From NCBI RefSeq assembly GCF_001625215.2, contig NC_030382.2, positions 27,328,610 to 27,392,609 on the forward strand: DNA of 64,000 bases, read 5' to 3'. Below the pieces are notes generated by a model that was given only the letters and a program-made list of their open reading frames with translations, searched no databases and had not been told where the DNA came from. This DNA is from Daucus carota subsp. sativus. Lineage: Eukaryota; Streptophyta; Magnoliopsida; Apiales; Apiaceae. Positions within the stretch are counted from its first letter, which is position 1, and every line of letters begins with the position of its first letter. The translations under genes were made by a program, and so were the position numbers. Shown piece by piece: positions 12,109 through 26,200 of the stretch.

Positions 12109-15100
12109 ATGGTAAGTCTCTCTCGTCTCTTACTTTGATTTATTTCACAATTTTTCGTTGTAGTTTAGGTGTTTGATCTGTGGTGGCTGTAAATTGTCGA
12201 GTTAAATTTTTTTATTTAAATCTCTAGATGCGATCCAGCTCTTTATCCGTGCGATTTTTATTCATTGATCTCATTTTTTGTCAATTAGGTCTGGTTTCAT
12301 ATACAAATTTATTTTGCCCACTAAATGTGAAGTAGTGATTTGTAATTTTGTGCTAATGAGATGGTTGATTTCTAGTATTATGAGGAGTATAGTTGATACC
12401 TGCTTTGTAGTGTTTGTAGATCATATATACATATCAACACGTTTATCTCTCTACACATGTATTTGTTTTTAATTGTTTAAGATAAGCAATCAAGAATTCT
12501 ACATGTTTAATAATTCATTTCAATTAGAGCATGCAACCGCACAGGGACAAAGGGGATTGCAGTGACCAGGCACATTTTTCCTGTGTGCATATTTATATAC
12601 ATTTTTTAAATAAACAATGCAAAAAATGTTAATCAAAAGTAGCTGAAACTCATGTATGTAGAATTGTGAATGGCTGCTTGAAGTCCATTATTACGACTTA
12701 TCATGAGAAAAGGTTTGAGGTTGAATAAATAAAAGTCGGTGTTGTATGGTTGTACACATATTACATTATGAAATTTGATATTAAATGTTTTCAAAGTAGT
12801 TCTTTTTGGTTAAAAACTCTAAGTATAAATTGTATGGGTATTTTGGAGCTCTAATCATCACTGATGTAATCGACACACTTATTTATCTATAAAATGGTGT
12901 TCTAATATAATTTTCATAGGATTCGATTCGATAGTATTATGGCTTTTATTAGTTAAAGTTGTGCATAAAGATATAAGGAAATAGATTGATAAGTAAAGGA
13001 TTAATAGTTGAATATATACTATTGTCACTTTATTATTGTCAACAATAATATTAAGATATTAAGTTGTGTAAAAATTTAATTGTTTTTCGAGTATATTGAT
13101 TATATATAGGATATTGTTGACCTTATTAGTTAACTTCGCACAAAGGAGTTTCTCAAAATATAGATTACTTAAAACCTATTTTTTTGTTGAATGAGTTAAA
13201 TAATATTTAAGATAAACAATGTCATCAAAAATCACTAAAAGATGAAATAAATTAACAAATTTATATTTAGACCAATATTAATTAGAAGTATATTATTTGT
13301 AATTTTGCTAAGAATTTTTTTAAAAGTAAAAAAAAAAATACAATTACATGGAGCACTTTAAATTGTTTTTGCACTGGGCATCCGAATTCTCAGGAACGGC
13401 TCTCATTTTAATAATACGTTATGAATGTATTCCGGTTAATCAGAAAATTACTAATGAATTTATAAACTTTGCAAGGCTATAATTCTAGTTCACGAAGTTT
13501 TAAATGTATTGAGATAGAATTTTTTATTTTATAATTTAAATGCATTGCCACTAAAAATAAAACTTGCCAGTAATGCTGGCTTTTCGATATTTTTGGTTTA
13601 CAATTTTCTGAGTGTGAGGGTTAATGTAGATGCAGGTAAATACTATGTTGAAGAATTTAATAATCTTATTTTTTTACAACTGCTATTGACATGAAATAGA
13701 CAGCTTGGCATTATTTTTTTATAATCGAGTTACTAACTTTGCATTTTCCTGTTTTACAAATTATGAATTATAGTAATAGAATTTTTGATCCCCTAAATCT
13801 ACTTCAACCTTTTCATATTTAGTTGTCTGTCGGGGATTTTCGTTTCACAAACCACAGATAGAATTTGAATAGATGGCATTTTTTTGGTTTTTTTGCCACA
13901 GTTCCAATATTCTTTGAGAAAGCTCAGTTCTTTAAGCAAACAACCAAATTAAATAATGAAATATGGTTACGTGAGCTTTAACTACTCATGAAATATTAGT
14001 CATGGTTACATCATGGCATAGATCCAATATAATCGGAGGAAAACCTGTAACTGGTTATCACTTTTCTGGCAATAAATCCGGTCCCATAATTGAGACAACT
14101 TAAAATCAGAATGTTTCATATTTTAATCTATAATTTCAATTTTCTATGGACTCCTGGACAAAGGATTTCAATCTGTGAGCTGATCTACTAATATAAATTT
14201 AAATATGAGCAATTGTAGTCCATCAAGGCAATTACTATTGACCGCAAGAATGACCATTTATAAGTATCATATGGAATAGTATTTAACACATTTTCTTTTT
14301 CAGACAATACTTGTGATTGCTTGATTTTGCGTTCTTTATCTGTTATTTTTATATCTATCTAGAGTCGAAGTTTAAGCTTCTGGGTTATCCTTGTCATTAG
14401 CCCTGCTTGTGTCTTGAACAAGATTTCTTTGTGCCAGTTATTAACGACACTTGTGATTCTACAAGAGAACTTAGTATACTTTTATTGTGTGAATCTGGGA
14501 AGTAGGGATTTTGGGTAATTTAAAGAATCCCTGTATCCCCACACACACCCTATCTGATACTCGGACTTGGATACTCCTAAAAAGCAACTAATGTTTCTGT
14601 TTCACAATTTGTACAACAAATATATATGATTTGACCTAAATTCTGGTGATGATAGTACTGTGCTTTGGGGGTATCGTTGTGTGCTGCTTAACATAGCATG
14701 CAAAGAAATGCATAGCTAACAGGATAGTTCAAGCTCTTGCAGTCTGTGTTTATCTGCATACATAGTTCAATGATATATAGCCAACCATGCAGGAACAAAC
14801 ACATAAGTCTACTTACAGAATACAAATATGTTTTAACTTGCTTTCTAGGTAAGAGTTGACACTTGGAAAGTTCGCTATAGAAGTGCATGATTTTGTGAAT
14901 GTATTATATATGGTCAGTTAATATTTATGCAGAAACCAATTCTGGTTTTCCAGAAACTATATTGTATTATTGTTTGTATTAATTGTGGCTCTGGTGCAGT
15001 TTAGGGAGTGAATTAGATGTATTAGAAAAAGATATGTTCATGATCAAATATGTTATTATTATTTCCTCTTTTTGTGTTTATCTCTTTTTATAATAAATAT

Positions 15101-15606
15101 GTAGGCTAATGCGGCATCAGGGATCGCCGTGCATGATGATTGCAAACTAAAGTTTTTGGAGTTGAAAGCAAAAAGAACTTTTCGCTTCATAGTGTTCAAA
15201 ATTGAGGAGAAGCAAGTCATTGTGGAGAAGCTTGGTGAGCCAGCTGAGAGCTATGAAGATTTTGCAGCTAGCCTTCCTGATGATGAGTGTCGTTATGCAG
15301 TATATGATTATGATTTTGTGACTGTTGAGAATTGCCAAAAGAGCAGGATTTTCTTTATTGCATGGTAAATACAAGATGCTATGTCTCGCTTATGTTTTCT
15401 TTTCCATTCCGTTTCCTTGCATTTATTAATTTTCAGTTTATATATGGTTTTGAAGGTGTCCTGACACTGCAAAAGTAAGGAGCAAAATGATTTATGCAAG
15501 TTCTAAGGACCGATTCAAGAGGGAACTTGATGGCATCCAGGTTGAGCTGCAAGCCACTGATCCAACGGAAATGGGACTTGATGTTTTCAAAAGCCGAGCC
15601 AATTAA
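12109..15606 (+). CDS. ADF: Actin-depolymerizing factor (ADF/cofilin), subclass I-like
   Basis: Three exons: 12109-12111 (the ATG only, followed by GTAAGT), 15105-15364 and 15456-15606, giving 137 residues. The product begins [16 protein letters not shown] and ends [15 protein letters not shown], the hallmark of plant ADFs. Visible features are Ser6 (the phosphorylation site known in the family), [36 protein letters not shown] and the actin-binding long helix [19 protein letters not shown]. ADFs bind actin monomers and filaments and speed severing and turnover in the cytosol. An ATG-only first exon followed by a long intron is a known structure of plant ADF genes. It appears two residues shorter than the usual 139, around the [11 protein letters not shown] segment where relatives read longer (EEKQKQV or EELQKQV). 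Confidence 0.95.
12112..15104 (+). other. Long first intron of the ADF gene
   Basis: A 3-kb GT..AG intron separating the start codon from the rest of the reading frame. It is AT-rich and I recognise no transposon ends or embedded gene in it. Long first introns of plant actin-cytoskeleton genes often raise expression; that role is only inferred here. Confidence 0.7.
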
Positions 15607-16540
15607 TATATGACCTTATATCTTCAATGGAGTCTTTTGCACTCTGCTCTTCTCAAGAGCACCGTGTTGGCTTGTTTATTTTATAATGATGATGTTATAT
15701 CTGGTATTTTGTTCGTGATTTTATGTAGAACAGTTTCAGCCAGTTTTAACATATTTCATGATGATTGGGTGATGACATTTTATCAAAGATTGTTTCTGGG
15801 TTCCCTTACATGATTGAAAAATGAGCAATTGGAGCATCTCTCTAGTTGTTTTTGTTCTTTTTATGCGGATTTAATATCTTAAGCCGGTTAAGTAGTTGTG
15901 AGCAACTGATGACCAAGAATGACTTTGAGTAACACTACATCTGATTAAAAGGTTGATGATCTGGGTTATGTACCCTGAAATGAAAATTTGCAACCACACT
16001 TTTGTCTCGCGCGTTACAGAGTTGCCGATGAAAGACATGATTTCTTATTTTTACCTTCAATTGATTAGGCTCAAACATGTTTATTTTGTCTTTTTACTCG
16101 AAATTGAAAACAATATATCCAACTAACATGTAACAGATTAACTATATTGGAAATTGATATATTATAAGATCAGGGTTCCAATTATATCGGAAAATCATTT
16201 TAGAATACTTTTTTGGAAAGAACTTTTTTCGAAAAATTTATTGGAGGACTTTTTCCAAAAATCTTGAAAAGCAATTCAACCTTTTTTCTAGAAATATTTT
16301 TTCAAAAAAAACCAGGAAGCGTGAGAACAGAAATTCTCTAACTAGAAGTCCGGAAAATATTTTTCTAAAAAATACTGAAAATTTGGAATAATGTTTTCTG
16401 AAAAAACATTCTTTAAGAAATAAATGGAGTATAAGCTTATGATTAGTATCTTTAATCTTTTTTTTTTGAAAAACAATTATAAGCACATATCTTAGTAACT
16501 ATTTTTTTTATATTCTTGAGCATGGAAACAACTTTTAGAA
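15607..16540. other. ADF 3' flank and spacer
   Basis: Contains the likely 3' UTR (to about 15850) and AT-rich sequence with repeated GGAAAA/TTTTCC-type wording near 16190-16400. An 82-codon minus-strand frame there is low-complexity and not called. Confidence 0.5.
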
Positions 16541-16550
16541 AATATATATA

Positions 16551-16976
16551 GGGTAGCACTCCATAGCATACCCTCTTATATGGAGTTACGTAGCACACCA
16601 TTATAAATATATACATAATATATATTCTATTATATTATTTATGAAATATAATTGCAAATTTTGATTATTAAACCGAAAACGAAGTTATACAATTTTTTTA
16701 TTCCAAAGATCATCTAAAATTACGCAATATCTCAACATGATTCTTTAACAGAATAATAATCATCCAGAATTATTTTGTTGTAGAATCAGTTTCGAAAATA
16801 TACCTTTTTTAATCAAATTTTAAGTGTTAAATTACTTAAAATAGATTTATTTTATAGTATTCTATATTAGAATCGCGTTTTATATGTATTCTATAACAGA
16901 ATTTATAATAAAATTGATGATTTATAGTGGCGCACTATTAACTCCATATAAGGAGTCCCTCTCTGGAATGTTTGCC
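16551..16976. mobile_element. MITE with long inverted ends and 10-bp target duplication (MULE-like)
   Basis: The left end GGGTAGCACTCCATAGC.. with TTATATGGAGTTA, and the right end read in reverse, GGCAAACATTCC.. with TTATATGGAGTTA, form imperfect inverted repeats of about 70 bp. AATATATATA occurs directly before (16541-16550) and after (16977-16986), a perfect 10-bp duplication. Duplication length and AT-rich target fit Mutator-like MITEs. There is no coding capacity. Confidence 0.75.
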
Positions 16977-17569
16977 AATATATATAATCAAGAAAAATGC
17001 TTTTAAAATAACAAATCGAACTATAAAAATATTATCCATGGAACCAGAAAAAGTATAAAGCTAAATTTTATATTTTAATTCTAGAATCAAGTTGTACGGA
17101 GTATACAAAAACATTGGAGTATTGGAGTTCACTCATAATTTTTTAGTTTAATCATAAATAATATCTTTGATTGTCCAAATTTATATATAATTTCTCATTT
17201 ATAAGAAACACAATAATAAATTAGTTATTAATATCTTTCAATTTTAACAAGCATTAATATTATTGTTCTACTTATAAGTTATTATAATGTAGATTATCTT
17301 TCAATTAAGATTATTTCAATTAAAATTGTCGGATATTTATAAATATTGTAGAACGAAAAAAATTTAAATTTAAATAATTATATTATATTTATCCAATTTT
17401 GTACTTTCATACTCCAATGCGTGGTCCGTAAAACGTGACCATTTAATTCTATATTACAAAATGTTTTTGATTTGAATTGTTTTGAATAAAATAAATATTT
17501 TGAATCTTGGAATGAAAAATTAGATTAAAATACGCACAACCAACATCACTTATGATATGTAAAATAAAA

Positions 17570-18300
17570 GGGTGAACCACGTTTTGGTTACTCAACTAAC
17601 CGCAAACTTTTAATTGGATTATCCAACTCAAAAACTTTCAATTATATCAGTGTATTTTTAAAAAAATTTATTCGGGTCATTGACGGGAAAGCTGAGTAAA
17701 CTTGGTGGTTTGACTTGAATATATCATGAACATCCATGATGACATGTAGAGTTTAGTTGAAGTGATATTTTGACCGCTTATCAAACTAAAAATTTGCAAT
17801 CGGATCATCAAACTCAAGAAACTTTCATATCATAGTGTTTGTTAAATTTTGAAAAAGAACAAATGAAGAGCTCTTTTGCAATACTTTTTTTTCTCTTATA
17901 AATTCGAAACTTATTAACAAATGAAACATTTACACACAGATAAAGCAATAGAACTATCCAAAAAAATTAATTTTTTGTTTATCTCTGATCACTATTTATA
18001 TCTTAAGACTATTTTAGAAAAATCATTTATTTTTTAATGGACACTTCCACAATGACCAAAATATTTATAAAATGACAATAAATTAAAAAGAATGAATTTT
18101 TGTGAGTATGATGATAATGTGCATATTTTGTTATAAAGAGATGTCGTAGGAAAGCACGTCACACGTTTTTTAAGAGAACTCTTTATTTGTTTTTTTTTAG
18201 TTTTTAACAGATTAATGATAAGTGTCCTGAATGTACGTTTCATGAGTTTGATGGTCAAATTACAAATTTCAAGCAATTGAATGATCAAATCAGCTTTTCG
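17570..18300. mobile_element. Possible old element with diverged inverted ends
   Basis: The left part (GTTTTGGTTACTCAACTAAC, TTGGATTATCCAACTCA) and the right part read in reverse (TTTGATCATTCAATTGC, TTTGACCATCAAACTCA) share order and wording. This suggests roughly 60-bp degenerate inverted repeats, with a further internal copy near 17780-17830. Exact ends and target duplication cannot be fixed. Confidence 0.35.
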
Positions 18301-19250
18301 TCAAATTTTTAACAAAATACAACATTTGGTCACATAAATAAATTTTTCTAAGATTATAATAATGTGATTGAAATCTTTTTTGAGTTGAATGTCTGAAAAG
18401 CCATTTGAACCTGAAATAAAAGGGGTCGGTGTATTGACTGCAAACAGAAAGAGAGAGTCAGAGGCGGACAGATATCGGGTATGGATGTGTACATAGCTGA
18501 AACGCCAGATGATTGAATTCATTCACAATTAGGTATGTTGTGTCTGATTCCATTTGTGTGTATATTTAGCTTCTGTATCATCACTCTCTTTCACTTTCTA
18601 TTTCTCTAAATTTCCCTGCTAATTTCTTCGACGAATTTCAGCTTTAACATGAAATATATTCTTCAACTAACTGTAACAAGTGATACTCACCCGAGTCGAG
18701 GTTGGACAGAGGTTAAGAAAAAAAACATACAATAATAGTCTAACTTTTTTTTCCCCACAATTATAGTCTAACTTTGACCTTTGACTTTTTGCAGAAAAAC
18801 ATATTTTCTGTACATTATTTTTTATTTTTCAGAATGAGAATGAAAATATATCTTTTTTGCAGCTCAAATTTGGTGCTATTATTTTGGGGGAGAGTGTATA
18901 TAGTTTTGTTAATTGATAAGTTGAGAAAGGTGGACTAAAGTAAAGAAGTGGACTAGAAGTGAAAAATAATTTAAGATATATAAGTGATTAAACTGTTTGG
19001 TAAAGAAGTAGAAGTCCTGAAACGAAAGATACTTTCTAAGCTTTTTATAAGTGCTTCTGGCTCTTTACACAAACGGGTCAAGAAAAGTAGAAGCCGACTT
19101 CTTATCAAAAAAAGCCAGAAGCTGGCTTAGCCACACATGCACTTAGTTTTTATATTATAAATGTATACGATTTTTAGAAAGTTTTGAAATGTAAAAAATA
19201 GAGAGACATCTGAAAGGGAAATTCTAAAGAAATGCACGGATAGAGGAAGT
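18301..19250. other. Intergenic, no gene seen
   Basis: AT-rich sequence with no sustained reading frame or recognisable domain. It may include upstream non-coding exons of the CRAL-TRIO gene, which cannot be seen without transcripts. Confidence 0.45.
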
Positions 19251-19254
19251 ATTA

Positions 19255-19637
19255 GAGCATCTTCGGTGGTGGTGGTGGTTAAAAATTGGACCTGTACGAC
19301 ATTGTATAAAATTTATTGAATGTGACATTTTGTTTCGATGGTAATTGCTATATTGATAGGCTATATTTTATAAATAATATGTTATTGTTATTTTCAGTTG
19401 GGATGAATAAAATACACCATTTTAATATTGTAATACATGACTTGGAATCTTGCTACAGGTCTGTGGAGGTTGGCCAAATATAGTCTATATAAGTGGGTTG
19501 GCTAGATTTTTTGACAAGGGTAATGCGTGGTTGTAGTGAACAAATTTTACATATTATTTTACATTTTATCTATCATTTTTAATTATGGTATGATTTATTG
19601 AATTTTAGCCGAGGGTTTTAGAGGGTTGAAGATGTTC
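19255..19637. mobile_element. Tourist-like (PIF/Harbinger) MITE, 383 bp
   Basis: It begins GAGCATCTTC and ends GAAGATGTTC, imperfect inverted termini. TTA lies on both sides (19252-19254 and 19638-19640), the 3-bp TWA duplication typical of PIF/Harbinger elements. No coding sequence. Confidence 0.65.
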
Positions 19638-20217
19638 TTAGTTATCCACTAGATTTTACTATCTTTTCCGCAATTATAACTCTAGCATCACAAGTCCATG
19701 TCCATCTCTTCCACTAAATTTTACTATATTTTCCCTCAATTACAACTTTAGCATCACAAACCCATGCCAATCTATGCCTTGCTTCAACTTTAATCAGTTA
19801 AACACACTACACACGTTTGCAAACCACTAAACACAACACGGACTCTAATTTTTTCCCGATTTCAGTGGAACAAAATTATGTACTAAATGTATTTAACTGT
19901 TGCAACTTTTCTCAGTACAAGGAATTCTTCGCTTTCTCTCTGATTTCTATTTCTTTATTTATCTGACTGAATTAGTAATGATGCCTGTAATGTGTCAGTA
20001 TATGCAAACGAGTTCTATACTTTAGCAACTCATTTTTATTCTCTGTTGACATTGCTTTAGGTTGGTTTTCATTTGGACCTTCACTTCACATGCTCAGGTG
20101 CATATATTTGCGGTATAAAAGTCCTGTCATGGAACTTGTCTGTACAATATCACGGTTTCTCTAAACTAGAACTTGTACTTAATCTATTGTTAGTGACTTC
20201 TCGACTCCATTTGTTCA

Positions 20218-23200
20218 ATGGACAACTCATTTCAAAGTCCTTCTCCAGAAAGGAACAATCTAGCTACAAGTGTGAATACTAGGGAAACGGTTTCTGGAAT
20301 ACGTTTGGTCTCTTCTAGGTCTAAGTCTTTTGCTCGTGAATCTTTGGAAAAGCTTGTCACACTTAATGGTGGAAAACTTGGAAGTGGAACTTTTGGTCAT
20401 GTAGCAGTTTTCTTAGTCAAAGTTGCTGTTTTAGAGGCTATACGGAAGCTCTCAAAATCTAAATATCCATTTATATGGTCTGGGCTGCAAGCATTGCAAG
20501 TCATTTCCTATTCACCATTTAAATGGATGCAAAGATGGGTTCCTTTCCGAGTTCTGGCGAAAGGCATGAAGGTTTGTCCTTGCAAAACATAAGTTCGGTA
20601 CTGTAAACCCCCCCCCCCCCCCCCCCCCCCCCCCCACCCCCACCCCCACCCACACACACACACACACAAAAAAAAAAAAAAAATAATAATAATAAAAAAA
20701 GAATAGGTCAATACTTGAATCGGAAAAAGGTGTTCTTCTACGCAAATAATAGATGCATCTATAACTGGGCCATTCCTATAGTTGAATGGTAATTAACTAA
20801 GAATTTGTGTTCACATGTTAAATGGTTTTGGTTAACAGCCTGCATGAAATCATATTGCTGTATTTGCAGACTAAATATATCTCATTGTTAGCGAGGTATG
20901 CCTCAGGGTTCACTTTTCCTCATTAAATTATTAATCCGAAGAGTTTATGGCATGTACAAATAGAAAGCTATCGGCATTCCTATCTGTCTTTGTTGCTAAG
21001 TTTCATATATTTTACTCTGTTATCAAAAAAACGTTTCATACATTTAAGAAGTACAATACAAAGATTTTCATATGCATCGAAATTAGTTGGTATGTTAGAA
21101 CAGCAAATAATTAAATCTCTGGCATATTCAATGTCTTCCCCAAATGAAGCAGGTGAAGATTATGACACAAAATTCATGATGCAGTTTATATAATACATTA
21201 ACGAGAGAGAACACTGCCAGAAACTTTCTAATGGTATGTAATACAGATATGTTACTATGGGGGGTCAAATAGAACAAGGCACCATGTCTCACTTTAATGC
21301 TGAAGTGAGATAATGGCTATATTTGAAGAGTTCTAAAAATTATATGGCAATATAAACATAGCCTTTTAAAAGCTCAGTCAGTCTTTTCTTTTTTGATATG
21401 AATATCATATTAGACTTTCGCCGTAATAGATCTATCTAGTGAAAGAAGAAATAAGACAAAACACACAGGATTTATGTTTTATCAGAGCCAGTTGTATCTT
21501 TTCCAGATTTCCTTTAAATTTATGATGATAATTAGAAATGTGCCCTTTGCTGAGTTCACTGGGGATTGATTATTTCAGCTTACCATCTCATAAACTTTAT
21601 TTATAGTCTGCAGTCCACATGGAACAAGAGGGAATACTGAGGTGTAAAGATACCTTGAATTTCAATTACAGTTTACAGGATATGCGTGGCATATAATATA
21701 TTTCGAACAAAAACGAATACTCTCCCCATTCCATTTTAATCAAAGTGTGATATTTTGACACACATATTAAGGTGTATATAGTTATAATTATATTTAATAT
21801 GAAATTATAAATTTTATATCAGACAATTGTTTAAATTTTAAAATATCTTTGATATAGATTTTTAAAAAATAAATAGATGTAATCATGTATTTTTTACACC
21901 TCAATCTGTGTGTGAAAAAGTCTAACATCAGTTAAAAAGGGATCGAGGTTGCAAGATTCATGTCCATCATTTTATTTTTGAAAAAAGTAAAGACCGGAAT
22001 ACATTCCCAGTGCATTAAAGTACAGTAAGTGTCATGGGGGGTCATTAATCTCTAGAAAATATTACTGTCAGATTACTAGACTACTATGAACAAATTATTT
22101 CCTGTACTTCACAATAAATTGTTTGTTTATGCCCTAAGGTGTTTGGATATGACACAATTTCATCCTGGTCGTCTTTAGTTACTGAATACCAATTTGTATT
22201 CTGGTAATGATTCGATGGTTGAAGATTTCTTTTTATTGTTGCAGATGTTATCGAGGCCCTTACTGTTTCTTTCTGTTGCAACTGCTTTTACTGATGAATA
22301 TGGGAGAGATAATGTAAACCCAGATGGTCTAGAAGAATCTCATGGGTTAAGCAACTTCCAAGCAGCTCAGGAAGAAAATTCTGATATTCTTCATGTTCAA
22401 TCTTTACCGAATACAGAGTATGTGGAAAGAACTTTATAAGTGGATACTACTGCATCAGTAAATTGCCACTATTAACATATGGGAGATAAATAAGTTGAAA
22501 CATGATAGAGTACAAATAATATTACCACTTGATATCAGAAGTAGCACATATCAAAATTAAGAAAGCGCTCTTCACTTTCATTTTTTTAATCTCTTGAATG
22601 AATGATAATTCTTGCTTTCCATTATATTAACCATTTAGGCCGTGTTTGTTTAATTGGATTATGTTGGGGATAGAACTATAAATCTTTAAGTTTGTAAATC
22701 CCTTGTTTTCTTTTGTAAAAAAATATTTGGGATTAGGTGAAGGATTGTAATCCCTTTATAATCTTAATGCCATGTTTGTTTTGTTGGAGTAAGAAGTAGG
22801 ATTATAACCCCATCTAATACTTGGTTGGTGGAGGTTTTTTGTAATTCCCTTTAACAGGTCATGTTATAAAACATTATAAAATCTTCACTTAATCCTATGT
22901 AGAACAAACTTAGGATTAACAAATAAAAAGGATAGTAGTCCAATTTCATATACAATCCCTCCAAATGAACATATTCTTAGAATATAAAAGATTATAAACC
23001 ATTCCTAAACAGAATTCTTCTATGAAAACATAGGATTGAACAATTTAAAGAATTATAATCCTTGAGATGATATTGAATTATTAATATTTGGGATTATAAT
23101 TCATGGTCTTTAGCTTCATGGTACAAAGACTTAAATATAAAGTATAATAACTTCAAATCCATCAAGATGACAGTAGAAGACTTATTTATGCTCGGATAGT

Positions 23201-26200
23201 TTCTTTTGTGTGAACTAAAATGAATAGGTATAACCCAAGACTTCTCTTTCCAAACAAATATAGCTGTAGACTGTAGTTTAACTGTGAATATCCAATCTAT
23301 TTTATTATGATTAATGGCATCAGGACTTGTCACAACAATACTAAATAACTATCCTGTATTATATATTCTTTTTAATTAAAAAAATTCTGCTTAAAAATAT
23401 TCCTCGAAAATTAGTACTAATACATCTCTGAGTAAGTTTAAATCTAAATATGTTCACTATGTTTCTCTGTCACACAGATTATTCTTTTATTTGAAAAGTA
23501 AGCGAGATTAAAAGGTCCTCTACCCCTATACTTGCACACACTTTGTCATAATCATTATTTTTGTCATTCTTCTCCCCCATCTAAAATCAATGTACTTTCA
23601 GGACAAATGATGAAGCTACTCAAAGTCTTCAACCTACAAGCTGGTTGCAGCGCTTTTACATGGAGTTTGAAAATGAAGGGATTGCTTTACCTGAAAGGTA
23701 ATTAGCTGAACTCAGACTACTATTGTGAACATTAACCCATCAATAAATTGCTGCAGTTAAGGATAATTAGTTGGAAAATATACTAATATTTACTAATGCA
23801 CAGATTCATAGATATTTTGGTATTTGCTTATGGCCTTGGCTTATATTTTTTCTGAATTAGTCATAAACTTCAGGTCCAAGAACCCTAAGAAATATAGAAA
23901 TCTATCTTAAAACAAACAACATATGACCTATAGGTAGGATAAAAACCTAAAATTCTTGTGGCAAATTCTCCGATAAATGGAGTAAACTTTTTAAGCATAC
24001 TTCTGAAGGTTCCATAAATTAGAATTTGAGACAGGTGTATAGTTTGGGTATATTTTCTATCTAAATAACAACTTCTCTACATTTAAATACTAACATCAGG
24101 CCATACACTTCCTGCAAAACTTCGGTTGAATTAAGAAACTTCAAATCTAAAAAGATGTAAAATTTAGACTCAAGGCGTTTGTAAATACATGATGGGGCAT
24201 ATAACTATAAACTCCGGGGTATACACCATGTCATGTGAAAAAATAATAAGCAAGAGTAGACTATATTTACGATCAACCTTTTTTGTAGTCTACAAAGAAT
24301 AGATGCTTTCAAAGGTAATGGGTCTGGCTTACAAGTTCAATATAAAAGTTGATTAAATACCAGAACCCGAGGCATGATTATATTTGATGTATTACTAAAC
24401 CTCAATAGGCCCTTCATTCCATGTTTAGGTTTCCTCTTTCAATCAATTTCTCCTTGGGATGACCTAGTTTGAATGTTAACTTTCTATAGTTATGTTCCAA
24501 CTCTATAAAAAAATTCTGAATCAAACTCAAATTGATCGAAAATCCTAAAGTTTTCTAGAGATGCGTGTATTGGAGTTGACTTTTAAAGATATGATAATAA
24601 TAATAAACTTCTGAAAAAAGTGAAGAATGTATTTGAGAGGCAGAATATTTTTTTTTGTTGCCATGCTAAAATAGAAGAGTATAATATAAAGATTGGGATG
24701 CCAAGAGCTTGGGGTACTATTTACTTCTTTTAACCCACCTTCATACTTCCATATAGTTACAATGATGCAAACCTCTCTTTATTTACTAATGAAAAATATA
24801 TTAAGAAAAAAGGAGTTTACAAAAATAGGAGGGGTATGCCCCCAAGAAACAAGCATAGACCAAACTCTAAGCGTGCAAAACATCTATAACCTAACAGCTA
24901 TCATATTTCTAGATAAATTGAAACAGTTAATACAGTAAAATTCTTAGAGTTGGATCCTTGGAAATTTGCTTTCCAACAGCCTTTGAGGAGATAACTCTCA
25001 CGGACCATACGTTTAATTATGCAAACCAATTGAGTCATCGGCTTTGGCCTTCCAATTTGGTGAATCTTATCATTACGCGCCCTCCAAACCATATATACAA
25101 AGCTCAGATTTTTGTAGACCGGATATAGGATTTTCTCGCTTAATGTGAATTAAGTTAATCTATTTTCTTTTGTAGTAGTATGTGTTTAAAATCTCGTGTC
25201 ATATGGAAATCAGATCAAATTATTTGGACAAGGGGGCTCGTCTCTTCTATAATTATTCATCTCTCATTCTGTCTGCACCCCGACATTTCCTCAATTTTTC
25301 TGCACTGATGAAATTAATAATAATATTGCTAAATCTTACCTTTTCAAGTTACTGTTATAGGTTCCCATAATTTTTTTGTTTCAAGCTTATTGAGATACTG
25401 ATTGTAGGTTGTATAACTTTTTACTTTCTAGCTTGAGTTTTCTTTTTAAATTACTTGCCTTCTATTAAATAGGAGGATGACATGTTAGTGTTTTCATGCA
25501 GAATTAACGAAGATGAACTCTATAAATTTTACACTGCTGCAAATGGTGATTTTACATGCTTCTTATCATCAGTTAAGAAGACAATTCGATGGAGGGAGAC
25601 TTACAGAATGCTTTCATCTGAAGAACTTGAGATGTGGTCAAACTTGGTATTCTGGCATGGCACTGATGTGAAACAGAGACCCTGCCTTGTTGTTCGCCTT
25701 GGGCTAGCCTGTGTAAGCTTGCCATCTAATGACAGACCTCGCTTTGCTCAAGCAGTCGGTAAGTTACCACACAAGAATCATTTAAGCCTCAAAATATATA
25801 CTTATGAAACCTTAACTTTAATTTTTATAAAGCCTCTGGACTTCTTCATATAAAACTGCTATGTCATTGGTCAACAAATACAGCTTCTATACCAAATAAT
25901 TTCTCAAATTTTTAAGCCTTCTATGATTATGAGGTAGTTAGATAAATGTGATTTGCTTTATGTCTACTCGAGACACTGTGTAGTCTATGTCTATCAGTCT
26001 TTGTTCGTGTTCTGCTCAAGCTCATATCTTTCAAAAGTCTTAACTATCTATAGTTTAGAAATAGGTGATGTACTTGCATGTCATACAAAAAAAAATTTGG
26101 CTTTCTGGAATAAAAATAGATGAAATCTGTCCAGATCTGCTAGAATATGGATTACATGAATAAGGCCGGGCGTTCAAGTCATTACACGAATAAGGCTTGG

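Noticed and set aside
20508..20745. Gly-rich minus-strand frames
   Set aside because: Produced by the poly(G) strand of the C-rich tract in an intron.
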